From Anaeramoeba flamelloides (Eukaryota > Metamonada > Anaeramoebidae): a stretch of 64,000 nt of DNA. The first letter of the stretch is position 1. Every line of letters begins with the position of its first letter. The stretch is taken from positions 12,772,001-12,836,000 of the forward strand of contig JANTQA010000047.1 of assembly GCA_027625915.1 (NCBI GenBank), given 5' to 3'. The notes below the pieces were generated by a model. That model worked only from the letters and a program-made list of their open reading frames with translations. It made no database searches and was not told the DNA's origin. Made by a program: the position numbers and the translations under genes. Below are positions 12,006 through 23,220 of this stretch, one piece after another.

Positions 12006-14999
12006 TTAATTATTTGAATTACTTTTTTCAAAAATAGTTTCATAACCTTCAACGACTCTTTTCACGACATTTATGGAACGTTTGCAAGATTTACATCTTT
12101 CTCTAGTTACTTCATCTAATTTTTTTAAAAAGCTTTTGGAAATTTTTTTAATTTCATTTTGGTCATCAATTAATTTATATAATTTTTTTAATTCCTTTTC
12201 AAATTGTGTACGTAATTCCTTCAACCGGTTTTCAACGAACTCTACTAAAGGCTTGGTTAAACTTGAGTTATTTGCAATATCTACCAATAAAAGAATTTTT
12301 TCTTGTAATTTTTTCAATATCACTTTAGTTTTATGTATTTTTGCCTTTGTATTTTTCGTTTTTTTTTTATATACCGGGTTACCAACTTGCCTCTCCAAAA
12401 ATTTTTGTCCTATTAAGTGCATTATATTTTCGACCAATCTTTTAATGGAATAGGAACTAAATTTATTTTCGCAATAACTACAAGCTGTAACATAAAAATC
12501 TCGAATTTTTTTTTGTTGTAGCAATAGCATTAGATATAACCGAATCATTGGAATGGAAATTAACTGTTTTTGATTTTTTAACAATTGAATAATCTTTTCT
12601 GAAGGGTTTCTATTTTCTTGAGATGCCTTTTCATCTTTTTTTTTTGAACCCGAGCCAGAACCCGTGGAGGACCCCGACCCTGATTTATAAAAGGGCTGGG
12701 CCTTATTATTCCAAAGTAATTCGTATACCCTCTGTGTTAAAATTAATTCATTTTTAATGTTAATAAAGGTAATTAACGGCTTACTTATCGAATAAGACAA
12801 ATCGCGTTTTTTTTCTTTTCTTTTCAAATTGGCCAAAATCCTTTTTTCATTAATTATTCGCCTTCTTCTTTCCTTTTCAGTTTCAATTTGTTTACCGTCT
12901 TTATTATTTCTCATCTTAATCTGTGGCTGGTTCTTGAAAAAAACATCTTGGTAATCATCATATATCGTCGGATAAATGAAGGGGAATGCTAAATTTAAAA
13001 AATTGCTTTGCTCTTGGTCGGCTGCTGTTTCACCATATCTTATCGTAATGTCAATTGCACTCAAGTAATCGACTTCTTTGACAATTTCCACAATCCTTAC
13101 GATTTCGTTGAAATCCCATTTTTTGATAAATTTTTTGATATTGCTGAGATATTCAATTAACTTGATTGCATTGCCCTGGGAAATGAATCCTGTAATTGTT
13201 GCCAGTATTTTCATTTGCTTTATTGTTTTGTTAAATTCCCTATCAATTTGAAACACAGAAAGCGAATTAAAATTCAAAGGGATCTTTGCATATGTTGTTA
13301 AGAAGATTTCCTTTAATGACAATTTCTCAATATCTTTTAACGACACCGGTTGCATCATGTCCAAAAATTTTATTGCCTTGTCCGCCTTGTGCTCTTTAAT
13401 TAATAAGTGAGAATTCGATCTTATTAATTTTGATGCACGATCAAGTTCTCGATAAAAAATTAGATGTTCAATTTCCCTTTCCTTTTCGTTTAAGTCGTTT
13501 AAATTATTCGACAGATTGATATTTACCATTGTTCTTTGATGCAATGGCTTTCGTTGTATTGATTCAATTTGGATTTCTTTTTTTTTATTTTTTTTCTTCT
13601 TGCCAAATTCCAATTCAAATTCATTTTCAAATTCAAATTGGAAATAAGAGTCTGTATTTATTTCTTTGTTGTTTAATTCTTTTCTTTTTTTCAGTTGCTT
13701 TTCATTGTTATCCATCATTGCCTGGAAAAATTCATTATTAATTGTTGTCTCCACAACGCCATCATATTCGTAGCCAGTGTACATTACAAATGGTATGTTT
13801 TTAGAAAAATTTAAGGAAATTGGGCGGGACGAGACTTCGCTTTTGCTGGTGTACATTAAATAAGAGGGCGAATTTAAAGACCAATATTGAACAGTAGAGT
13901 CAATGCTTGCAGACACCAACAATTCTGGATGCGTGTTGGACCATGCTATATGCGAGACAACATTTGAGTTTGTATTCAAATTCGCGACGGGCACTTGATC
14001 GTTTCGAATATCCCACACTTTGATTAAATAATCCTCGCCAGCCGTTGCCAAGACAAAGGGATAAAACGGCGACCACCCAATGGCCTGTAAATTGCCTTCG
14101 TGGGTGTCGTTTTGAGAATACCAGACAGATCCCGGGTATGTGCCATTTTGGCTGTTTTTTTGAAGAGTGGAAGAGCCTGTCGTTGTTGAATATTGGCTTT
14201 TCAGAGAAAGGATCCTTGTGTCACTTAAAAAAAAGGATCCACACCCATTGCCAATTGCCAAGACCCCGCCAGTTAACGGACTATATTTACAACAAGTGAT
14301 CGTACTTGTGCTATTGATATGAACCTGTGGTGACTTGTTATTATCAAACCGCCACAGTTTGAGCGACTCATTGGTATAAGTCAAAAAATTTTGGCTTGAA
14401 AAGGGATCAATTTCGAGATAGACCCTTGAATTGCTAGTTAAGGTGGAATTGATTGTTCTCATTGATTTTGTTTTTTTCTCTTTTCTAATTTCCTTTTCCT
14501 TTTCCTTTTCTTTTTCCTTTTCATTTTCTTTTCCATTTCCCTCGTCATTTCCATTCTGCCCATATGCCGGTAAATGCATAAAATTAATTGGTTTACCTTT
14601 AACAAGATCTCTGCTGCCCTTTTGTTTGCCCAGCAATTGGCTCTTTTTGATTTTATATAAAGAAGCACCTACGGATGTGCCAACAACTAAATATTTGCCG
14701 TGCCATTTCACATCGAAGATTTGATCACATAACAGCTGGTGGACCAAATTAAAGTCCGAGCTATACCCCTTGGCTTGCTTCAATTCTTTTTTTCTTTTGT
14801 ATAGACTTAAGTTGTACAAGTTTTGACTGCTCGTATTCGAATCGTAATCATCATGTTTGGTACATGTTACGAACATTTCTTCCTCATCGTGCAATGCGAA
14901 ATGTTGCAAGGGCTTGTTTGTTAGTTCCAAATTCCCTTCATCAAGAAATGTAGTTGCTCCTGAAAATTCGATGTTGTTTCTCCAATTTGAAAAAGCCAT
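12006..14999 (-). CDS. Large WD40-repeat protein with helical C-terminal half
   Basis: Single exon. I take the ATG at 14999 (MAFSNWRNNIEFSG, 997 residues). The frame stays open another 60 codons upstream to 15179, but those codons look like translated leader (F-rich, next to an A11 tract). The N-terminal 470 residues contain WD40 blades, clearest in LQAIGWSPFYPFVLATAG, DYLIKVWDIRND, VVSHIAWSNTHPELLVSA and STVQYWSL. After a K/E-rich linker comes a long helical region (about 540-990) with RIVEIVKEVDYLSAID, then a coiled-coil stretch and a final CKSC pair (RERCKSCKRSI). Layout is that of a beta-propeller plus alpha-solenoid scaffold, but I cannot match a named family; WD40 is firm, function unknown. 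A lysine/glutamate run (KEKEKEKEKE) interrupts the propeller. Confidence 0.85.
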   Translation of the reverse strand: MAFSNWRNNIEFSGATTFLDEGNLELTNKPLQHFALHDEEEMFVTCTKHDDYDSNTSSQNLYNLSLYKRKKELKQAKGYSSDFNLVHQLLCDQIFDVKWHGKYLVVGTSVGASLYKIKKSQLLGKQKGSRDLVKGKPINFMHLPAYGQNGNDEGNGKENEKEKEKEKEKEIRKEKKTKSMRTINSTLTSNSRVYLEIDPFSSQNFLTYTNESLKLWRFDNNKSPQVHINSTSTITCCKYSPLTGGVLAIGNGCGSFFLSDTRILSLKSQYSTTTGSSTLQKNSQNGTYPGSVWYSQNDTHEGNLQAIGWSPFYPFVLATAGEDYLIKVWDIRNDQVPVANLNTNSNVVSHIAWSNTHPELLVSASIDSTVQYWSLNSPSYLMYTSKSEVSSRPISLNFSKNIPFVMYTGYEYDGVVETTINNEFFQAMMDNNEKQLKKRKELNNKEINTDSYFQFEFENEFELEFGKKKKNKKKEIQIESIQRKPLHQRTMVNINLSNNLNDLNEKEREIEHLIFYRELDRASKLIRSNSHLLIKEHKADKAIKFLDMMQPVSLKDIEKLSLKEIFLTTYAKIPLNFNSLSVFQIDREFNKTIKQMKILATITGFISQGNAIKLIEYLSNIKKFIKKWDFNEIVRIVEIVKEVDYLSAIDITIRYGETAADQEQSNFLNLAFPFIYPTIYDDYQDVFFKNQPQIKMRNNKDGKQIETEKERRRRIINEKRILANLKRKEKKRDLSYSISKPLITFINIKNELILTQRVYELLWNNKAQPFYKSGSGSSTGSGSGSKKKDEKASQENRNPSEKIIQLLKNQKQLISIPMIRLYLMLLLQQKKIRDFYVTACSYCENKFSSYSIKRLVENIMHLIGQKFLERQVGNPVYKKKTKNTKAKIHKTKVILKKLQEKILLLVDIANNSSLTKPLVEFVENRLKELRTQFEKELKKLYKLIDDQNEIKKISKSFLKKLDEVTRERCKSCKRSINVVKRVVEGYETIFEKSNSNN

Positions 15000-15654
15000 T
15001 AATTTGCTTTCTTTAATCTTTTTGGGTTTTTTGTTTGAATAAAAAAAAAAAAACAAAACCAAACCAAATTGAAGAAAAATAAAATATTTTGGACTATTTT
15101 TTAAACAAATAGTGAAATTTGGTAAAGAATTTGTATGTCTTTGAAGCTGATTTTTTATCTGAAAAGTCATGGTTGTCAATGTTCTTCTTTTTTAACAAGT
15201 CATAAACATTTACTCGATGTGAGGAAATATGTTGATTAAGAGCCCAAAAAGCTTTAAAATTGACAAAATAAAACCTCAGTCAGTCAAGTAATTATTAAAA
15301 ATGAATATAAAATTCAGGATATGAATAAACAAAATTTGAAAACCCTGGTATTTGAAGTATTAGCTGTATAATTATCTTGTCAGATCTTATATTTTTCATT
15401 TTTGGAATTTTATCCAGTGTATTCTTTTTTCTCTCATCCCACGACTTAAAAGAATGGATTATTATATGGTTAATTTCACGAATATCCTAATTTTGAAAAT
15501 TAAGCTTTTCAATATTTTTTAAATCATCATATTAAATTAAAAATAAATAGTCTTTTCAATCCCCATTTATTATTAAATATCTAACAATCTATTTTTTTTT
15601 ATCATTACTAAATTTAGATCTCATAATTATATTCTTAAAAAAATGTTTTGATTT
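15000..15654. other. 5' flank of the WD40 gene
   Basis: Leader and upstream region of the minus-strand WD40 gene. AT-rich, no other gene seen. Confidence 0.4.
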
Positions 15655-15950
15655 TTTTTTTTTTTATTGATGAAGAAGTGTAAATTACACTCTAGGTACC
15701 CCTTTACTTAAATTCCCAAAAAGAAATTTAAGCGTAAAACCATAGATTTCACGATTATTAATTAATGAAAATAATTTCAAACTGTTTGATTTGAAATAAA
15801 TTCATAAAGATTATTATTTTTTTTTTAATTTGTTATGAAATATTAATCTATCTTTTTCATAGGAAGGATAGACCCATAAAAAATGATCAATATTTTCAAA
15901 AAATGTTTTTATTAACAACATATTAAGTCATACCTAATTCAAAATATTTC
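15655..15950 (+). repeat. GTGTAAATTACACTC dispersed repeat, copy 1
   Basis: About 300 bp beginning with GAAGTGTAAATTACACTCTA and ending near AAAAAATGATCAATATT. The same order of phrases occurs at 44075-44385 (same orientation), and the first roughly 100 bp occur inverted at 58275-58385. No coding frame. Diverged, so an old non-coding repeat. Confidence 0.6.
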
Positions 15951-16178
15951 TCATACAAAAAAAAAAAAAATAAGATTTTAGGCTGTATGAAATACCCACC
16001 CATATTAACGGCTTTAATTCTTAAATATAAATATAGGGTAAAAAAAGTTGAATTTAGCTATTATTTTCTAAATAAAATTTTTGAAAATACAGTTATTGTA
16101 TTTTATAAAAAGCGAAACTGAACTAAATTTTTATATATTTTTGGAATTTGGTAGATAACCCAACCTAGTTTAAAAAAA

Positions 16179-16181
<3 letters not shown>

Positions 16182-16214
<33 letters not shown>
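16182..16214. repeat. (AT)n microsatellite
   Basis: Uninterrupted AT dinucleotide run of about 16 units. Confidence 0.9.
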
Positions 16215-16218
<4 letters not shown>

Positions 16219-16930
16219 GTTATTTCCATATTTTTCAGTAATTTTTTCACTGGCAATAATACTTTTCTGATAGTTATATCAGAGATAAAATTTTTTTTCC
16301 AGTATATTTGATATATTTAAAAACATTAAATTTGATTTAAAAAACAAAAAACGTTTTTTTTTGGAGAAGTAACAGAAATTGGAAAATAAAAAATATTTAA
16401 TCAAAAATAAAAAAACAAAGCCAAAGATTACCTATGATTTATTACAAAAAATTTGTTTTCATTTAAAGCATCAAATATTTGGACAAGTTTCCCCATTCTT
16501 GTACATTTAGTGGGAAAATATAGCAGTGGATTAAATAACACACAAAATTATTATCAAAAAATCTTCAATAATTAAAACCTCTTTGTTAAACATATTAAAA
16601 GTTCTTGCTAAAAATTCAAATTTTTAATTGTAGTTCTCATTTGACTGATATCATTTTTTTTGAAATTCTTTAATCCTGAATCAATTTTGATATAATTTTA
16701 TATTTGATTTTTTTATATAAAATACTATTAGAATTATAAAAATAAAAATGACAGGACTACCAGCTCTTCAAAATATTAATTAAACGGGATTTATTACTAA
16801 AATAATCATATTGACAATCTCAAAAAAATCTATTTATATTTATTCTTATATATCTGGAATACTTCATTTTTGTATCAAGTCAATTTCATCAAAGTAGAAA
16901 TTATTTTGAGTATTTTTTATAGACTAGGGA

Positions 16931-17408
16931 AAAAAATACCGGGCACAATAATAATCACGAACAAGATTTTTAATTGTGAATATTAATATAATTTTTGTGT
17001 AATTTCTTTTCATTTCCATCAATTCCTTTTTATTAATAATAATTTTTTATGAAACAAGTAATAAACCTACTTAAAATTTATTAAAGTAGACTTTCTCTAA
17101 AATACTCAAGTAATTGTTTGATATCATAAGTAGATCAACAATCTTTGAAAAAATAATAGAGTTTTATCGAGGTTATATAGAGTTTGGAAAATGATAATTT
17201 TTATTCTTGTTTTTTGATTGGACGAATGCTCTTTTGAACAAGTATAATTTAATTAATCATTACTCTAATAAGTAGAGAAATTATAATTTTAAAAATTTGA
17301 TTTGAAATAAAGGATTGGATTATAAACAAAAACAATTACTCAACATTTTTACTAATATTCACAATTAAAAATCTTGTCGGTGATTATTTTCCTTCCTGAT
17401 ATTTTTTT
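16931..17408. mobile_element. MITE with 57-bp inverted ends, copy 1
   Basis: About 478 bp with inverted arms at 16931-16988 and 17352-17408 sharing ACAAGATTTTTAATTGTGAA. The interior is non-coding. A shorter relative with AACAAGATTTTTAATT starts at 49694, inside another element. Family unknown. Confidence 0.65.
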
Positions 17409-17882
17409 CACTGCTTTAATTAGAATTTTGATTTTTAAATTTTTCAGGCAAATAAAAACTTTTTATAAATCAAAAGTTATTTTTGACAAATCAAAAAAAT
17501 CCAAAAGAAACTAAATTTCATAAAGAGATAATAAAAAGAATCTCCAAAACTCTTGATCAACAACAGCTGTAGCAACACATATCTATAAATATTGATTTAG
17601 TTTTGGAATATTTCAAAGATGAAAGGAATTATTACCAAATGAAGAAACACTAATAATTTATAAGTGAGAGAATAACTTTGTTTTAAAAAAAGAGTTCCTA
17701 CTTTTGGTGATCTATTTATTATAGAGATGAAACTTACCCAAACATTTATATCTTAACAAAAAAATATAAAATGTTTCTAAACTGAGGAAAACTGAATCAA
17801 CAATTTTTGATTGAGGAAGATTCATTTTTCTTCTTTTTTTCCTTTAACATTTCTTTTCATAAACAAATTCTAATAAGGCAAT

Positions 17883-18567
17883 ATGCTTCAAGAACTCTCT
17901 TCAAACATAACAAAACAAAATTTCGGTTATTCGTTTACCTCTTTTAAAGACAATTTTAAATTTGGAAAATTAAACCACATTGCAATTGTTGTCCCAGATC
18001 TTCAAAAATCAGCAAAATTACACAAGGAGGTATTTGGTGCAGAGTGCTCAGGAGAAATTGTAAAAATATTCAGATTTTTTTCACAAGATCCCTTTTTTCT
18101 TGGTTACTTTTCATAACAAAAAATAAAAAAATCAAAAAAAAAAAATCCAAACCACAAGAAAAAAGCAATTTACTTTTTTTTTTTATTTTTTTGAAAATCC
18201 CCTCAACATTTCTCAACGATTTTTTCTTAATATTGCTTTACACAAAAACCATATAAATTCAAATTAGGAAATACCTGAACATGGAGTCAAAACTGTCTTT
18301 GCAAAATATGAAAATACAAAAGTTGAATTATTGCACCCACTTGGCGAAAAATCACCAATTGATAAATTCCTTAAACAAAATCCTCTTGGAAAAGTCCACC
18401 ATTTATGCTACGAAGTTGAGGATCTTGCAGAAGCAATCGTCCACGTTAAAAGAATGGGTGTTCGTACTTTAGGCAAAAAACCAAAAATTGGCGCACATGG
18501 TAAACCAGTCATGTTTCTCCACCCAAAAGATTGTGATGGCGTATTAATTGAAATGGAACAAAAATAA
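17883..18567 (+). CDS. MCEE: Methylmalonyl-CoA epimerase
   Basis: Two exons, 17883-18059 and 18268-18567, phase 0, GT-AG, 158 residues; the intron (208 bp) begins GTAAAA. The enzyme interconverts the (R) and (S) forms of methylmalonyl-CoA between propionyl-CoA carboxylase and methylmalonyl-CoA mutase. It is a VOC-fold protein; the usual metal ligands are visible as His32 (LNHIAIVV), His103/104 (KVHHLCYEV) and Glu154 (VLIEMEQ). KIGAHGKPVMFLHPKDCDG is the near-invariant family segment. The first 27 residues (MLQELSSNITKQNFGYSF) precede the fold and could be a short mitochondrial or hydrogenosomal presequence, though it is weakly basic. Nearest neighbours are unrelated. Confidence 0.95.
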
Positions 18568-21058
18568 AATTCAAACCTTGAAACTCTTGAGATCTATGGT
18601 GACCTGAAAACAAAACAAACAAAATAATATTTTCTTCAAGAAATAATAATTTTCGTTTTTTGATTCTTCCCAAATTCACAAAAACTGTTTTCAAAAAAAA
18701 AACAAAATATTATTAGTATTAATCAGAAAACCCAGACTTTCTTTTTTTTTTTTTTCAATTCTTTTAGTTTAGTTGACCACTTTTAAATAAGAATAAAATT
18801 TTCTTTATTATATTACTCTAACTGACATTTTATAAATATCAATTGTTTCATTTATGAATTAATATTTTTGCTGGTATTTGAAATTCAAATGGGATACAAT
18901 TTCAGCTGGATATCATATTTTTCCAATATAACTGAGATCTTGGTTTCATTACGGCTTCTAAGTTCATCCAAAGTAGACTAATATATCAAAATATTATATA
19001 AAAAAGGACCAAACAAATAAAGCTAGGATCATAAATTACAATCTTCCCTCCTTTGAAATTTTCTTTGTTAAAAAAAAAAGAAAAGGAAATGAACGTAATT
19101 TTTTTTCCATTTATTATTCAAATACCAATAAAGTTATAACATTTTTGAAGAATACAATTAGAAATCTTAATTATGGGATGATCAAAACTACTCAAGTACT
19201 TGAATTAATGTATGTTGTAATCCAGGGTAACTATTCTGGAAAAAAAAAAAAAAACATTCACTATTGTAAAAATATCCCGTCCATTCTTTGTAAATGCTGG
19301 TATTATAAATTAAAATTTTTATTTCAATAATATGTAAATAACATCTTTTACAACTTTGTGAATAGATCTTTTAACAAAAAAAAATTAAAAAATATCATCA
19401 AAATTTGGAAAATTAAAATAAAAAAAATTGAATAATTTAAAAAATTGATTTCAAAGTCACACTTTTGTACTTTTTACTTGATCTTCGAAACATCTTGAAT
19501 TTTGGAAAAAAAATAATTTTTTAAATTTTGTAAATGATTGGTTTAATACTTTTTCGCCCTAAGTTAGGCATTAACTTTGATATCAAAGTTATTAAAAAAT
19601 GAAAAACTAGCAGATTATATTCAAAAACAATTATCATTGGGTAAAATACTCAAAAAAAAAAAAATAAACAAATAAATAATTCGATTTATCAAGACTAGTT
19701 TTAATCAAGTACAAAAATAATCTTTGTATTTAGTTCTGAAAATAAATTAATAAATTAGGTATAAATTTACTTTTTTGTGATTATAAAAGTATGAATTTGG
19801 ATGGAAACCAAGAAACTAAGTCTTAACGATATAGAAATTATTATCAACAATTTTCATATCATATGAAAAATATAAAACTTATAATATTGTATTCTATCAA
19901 AAACATATATTTAAATAAATGATCAAAACTCAATTGTTTTTGTTTTTATTCAATTGTATATTCTGAAGTTTATGTAGGAATTTTTTGATTTTCCTAGTTT
20001 ATAATTACAATATATATTTCGAAATTGACTACCCAAATGGATTTCAAAAAATATTTTATAGTATTTATACCTGTTTTGGTTAATATTTCACAATAATATG
20101 AAATGTATTAATTCTAAAATCTTTTGAAAGCGATAAAAAAAAAATAAATTTATTATTTTCTTTTCTTCTTCTTCTTCTTTTTTTGGGTTGTAATTCTTCT
20201 CTTGGTTTAAGTGAAGATATAATTTGATTTTTATCAAAAAAATTTAAATTCATTTTACTTTTTTTCATTTTTTTTTTTAACATTGTAAATATATTTTAAT
20301 CAAAATATATTTTTTATTTATAAATGAGTACATCTAAATAAATGTTCCATAATTGAAATCTCTGGAACTGTACAATTCTTAATTCATTATAAACTATGTT
20401 TTTTCAATTCAAAATGTTACTTAATTAGTCATTTTTATACTATTTTTTCTTTTAAGATAACATTTTGAATATAAGAATCCGATGTTAAATCAGATATATT
20501 CTTATAAAAAATGTTTTTTAATTCGCTTTTTAACAGTAATTAGAATAATCAAGTAAAATAACTAGATAGAAATAACAAATAAATTTAAACTTAAATAAAA
20601 ATTCTCGAATTGTATAATTGAATTTTTTTTTTTTTTAATGAAAAGAATTATGAATATTTTAGATAACTTTAAAACAGAACTAAAAAAAAAAAGAAAATTA
20701 AGTGTTTTTGAACTAGTAAATTTTCACAAAAATCAGGTTTGACAATGATAAAAAACCTTTTTTCATTCCAATCAAAAATATATAATTAAAATATATCCCT
20801 TATGGGTCTTGAATAAAATGTGTTTATTATAAATATTTTATTTGAAATGAAAAAAATATTCAGGAATTTGAAGGACTATATCTCTAGTTTGGTTTCCTAG
20901 ACACGTTTGTTGTTATTTTACAACCACATCACCGAAGTACAATGAAATTTTTTATTTGTTTTCTAGAGTTTGTAATTAATTTAAATGAAAAAAAAATGCC
21001 ATTAAAAAGATATTATTTTACAATTATGTGTTGAAATACTTTTTGATTATGAGAAGTA
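18568..21058. other. Intergenic, little supported
   Basis: AT-rich spacer between the epimerase gene and a TIR element. One minus frame at 20080-20283 is listed separately. The plus frame at 19145-19330 has no coding character. No RNA gene recognised. Confidence 0.4.
20080..20283 (-). CDS. Possible small basic protein
   Basis: A 67-codon minus frame starting MLKKKMKKSKMNLNFFDKN, with SLKPREELQPKKRRRRRKE in the middle. The segment is less random than its surroundings (P, R and E content, arginine run like a nuclear localisation signal), so it could be a small gene or a terminal exon. I recognise no family and see no flanking exon. Low confidence. Confidence 0.25.
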   Translation of the reverse strand: MLKKKMKKSKMNLNFFDKNQIISSLKPREELQPKKRRRRRKENNKFIFFLSLSKDFRINTFHIIVKY

Positions 21059-22327
21059 TTAGAGGTTTTGATGATATTTATGCTTAATTCACGATAAAGT
21101 TACAAAAATCGTGATAATTTCTATCAAATTGCAATATTTTAGAAAAACAAGATATTCTATAAAATGGCGATATTCAATATTATCATGATATACTATAAAA
21201 TCTCGATAATTATTTTAAAACCGTGATAAATGCCAAAAAATCGCGATTAAAATGTAATTGGGGTATAATAATTGATGGGTTTTTGGGCTATATGAGAAAT
21301 ATTTTTACTAAGAAAATAATTTTTGATCAAAAAATAGATTAACTGAAAAAAAAAGTTATTCTTTGTAAAAACAACAAAAAAGAATCTTGATTCAATCACA
21401 GATAGGGTCAACAAGTTTTATTGTGTTATTTTTTTAGTTTAGTTGATTAATCCATTGATCCTTTTGAATCAACAAAATAAAGAACTACAGAGAAATAAAT
21501 GTTTTTCTCAGTCAATTGTGATGTTGTAAATTGTGTTGAATAATGGGCTTCTAAAAAAACCAAACCTTTCACATGCTCTTTAAAGAATGATTTATTGGGT
21601 GAAAACATTTTCAATATTCTCAGCAAGCTCAAAGAAGTTCTATAACTTTTCAAAAGGATTCACACCAACCTAGTTGCAATATCACCAATTATAAAGATTT
21701 TATGTACAATTATTGTCTTCTTATTACTCTTCTTCTTTGTGAGTGATTGTATTGTACAAAAAAAAAACACAACAAGAGCTTAGAAGCCTTTCTTTGATCG
21801 AACACCAATAAGAAGGAAAATCACTAATTATTCTTTTTGGTTTTTATAATTGTGAAGGTAACAATACCATTTTAAAAAAATAAATCTATTTTATATTCAA
21901 GTAAATTGTTGAAATGGATTATTATTAGTCTGATCATAACATTCGTTTGAAATTTTATGTTTTATTAAAAAAAAAAATGAAAATAAAAAATTTTTCCTTT
22001 CCACTACAAACAAACTTATTGTGCTTTCGAAAAGTTTTCTATCCTACAAAACTTTCAAATACTTGAAGACAATTCACAACTATTGCAAACATTTTATAAT
22101 ATTTTATTAATGGGTAAAGTGTTGTAAAAGCCAGTAGATTTTTTTAAGGTTGGTTTCAAAAAAATAATTTATCACTTTTTGTTATAATTATTTTATAGCG
22201 ATAATATGGAATATCGCGATTTTATATGATTTTTCCAGATAAAGTTGCACTAATCACGCTTTTTTTCTTACTATCATAATTGTATTGCCAATATCATGAT
22301 AATATATGTTATCATCAAAACCTCTAT
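21059..22327 (-). mobile_element. AGAGGTTTTGATGAT TIR element, copy 1 (inverted)
   Basis: About 1.27 kb bounded by AGAGGTTTTGATGATA (left) and ATCATCAAAACCTCT (right). The subterminal regions carry many ATCGCGATT- and TATCATGATA-like palindromic phrases. On the minus strand it aligns along its length with 49538-51205, including the phrase TTGTTACCTTCACAATT and a coding-like core whose best surviving part is the 68-residue frame at 21447-21653 (KSFFKEHVKGLVFLEAHYS, IYFSVVLYFVDSKGSMD). The protein is not recognised and the copy is decayed. Probably a DNA transposon relic with a small gene of its own. Confidence 0.7.
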
Positions 22328-22528
22328 TATTTAAAAACATTTCAGTACGAATATTGCCGATTCATAATTGGCCACCTTTTCGTTTAAATATTCAATCTCA
22401 GCAAAAATCCAATCCCTTGAATTGAAAAATTGGGTTTTGATTGTTTTCTTGGAAAATAATCAAAATATTAGGAGAAAAAAAAATGTAGTGAATGTTAATA
22501 AATCGAAAAAAGTTAATAATTAAAATCT

Positions 22529-23090
22529 AAAAGTTTTAAGGTTTACAATCCCTGAAATTTGAAACAAGATTATATTGTGTTCTATTTATTAAATTGATTC
22601 TTAGCTGATCGATCTTGTGCTTGGTATGGGTTTGAATAGTTGTTCAAAATAGGCAATTTTTGATTTATTTCTTTCTTTTTTCCAAAATCCACATCGAAGA
22701 CTAAGATTAATAAAAAGGTAAGTTATAAAAAAATGTTATTTGTGGATTTTTTCAATTAAAATTTTTTAATTAGGTATGGTTTTATTTACGAGCTTTTAAA
22801 AAAATGATTTTTTTTCTTTGTTAATTGACTCAAAAGAAATTAAAAATTTTCAAAAACCCAACCTAAAGATCTCAATTTATTCTTTATCACTTACATCTTA
22901 TCAATCTATTAATCTTTAACATTTCAATTTGGATTTCGGTAGAAATAAATAAATTGAGAACAATTACCATTTTGAACCACCCTTAATACTCATACCAAGC
23001 ACAAGATCGATCAACTAAGAATCAAATTAATAAATAGAACATAAGATTATCATTTTTCAAATTTCAGGGATTGTAAACCTTAAAACTTTG
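22529..23090. mobile_element. Foldback MITE upstream of the BORCS5-like gene
   Basis: About 560 bp with inverted arms of roughly 190 bp (22529-22720 and 22895-23090). Outer ends read AAGTTTTAAGGTTTACAATC and its complement; the arms share TTAGCTGATCGATCTTGTGC in diverged form. It ends 130 bp before the start codon at 23221 and so occupies the promoter region. A half copy sits in the same position relative to COG7 (51290-51515). Confidence 0.75.
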
Positions 23091-23220
23091 AGATTTATAA
23101 GAAAAAATTCAAATTCTTGATTTTGAGAAAAAGTCTCAAGATCAATCATAAATTTAAAAAGATTAAACAGATAATTCCAATGAAGGATTTTTTATTTTTT
23201 AATAGTTTGGTCTTTTTGAA

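Noticed and set aside
15000-15179. 60-codon N-terminal extension of the WD40 protein
   Set aside because: F-rich translated leader including an A11 tract; the downstream ATG at 14999 gives a plausible start.
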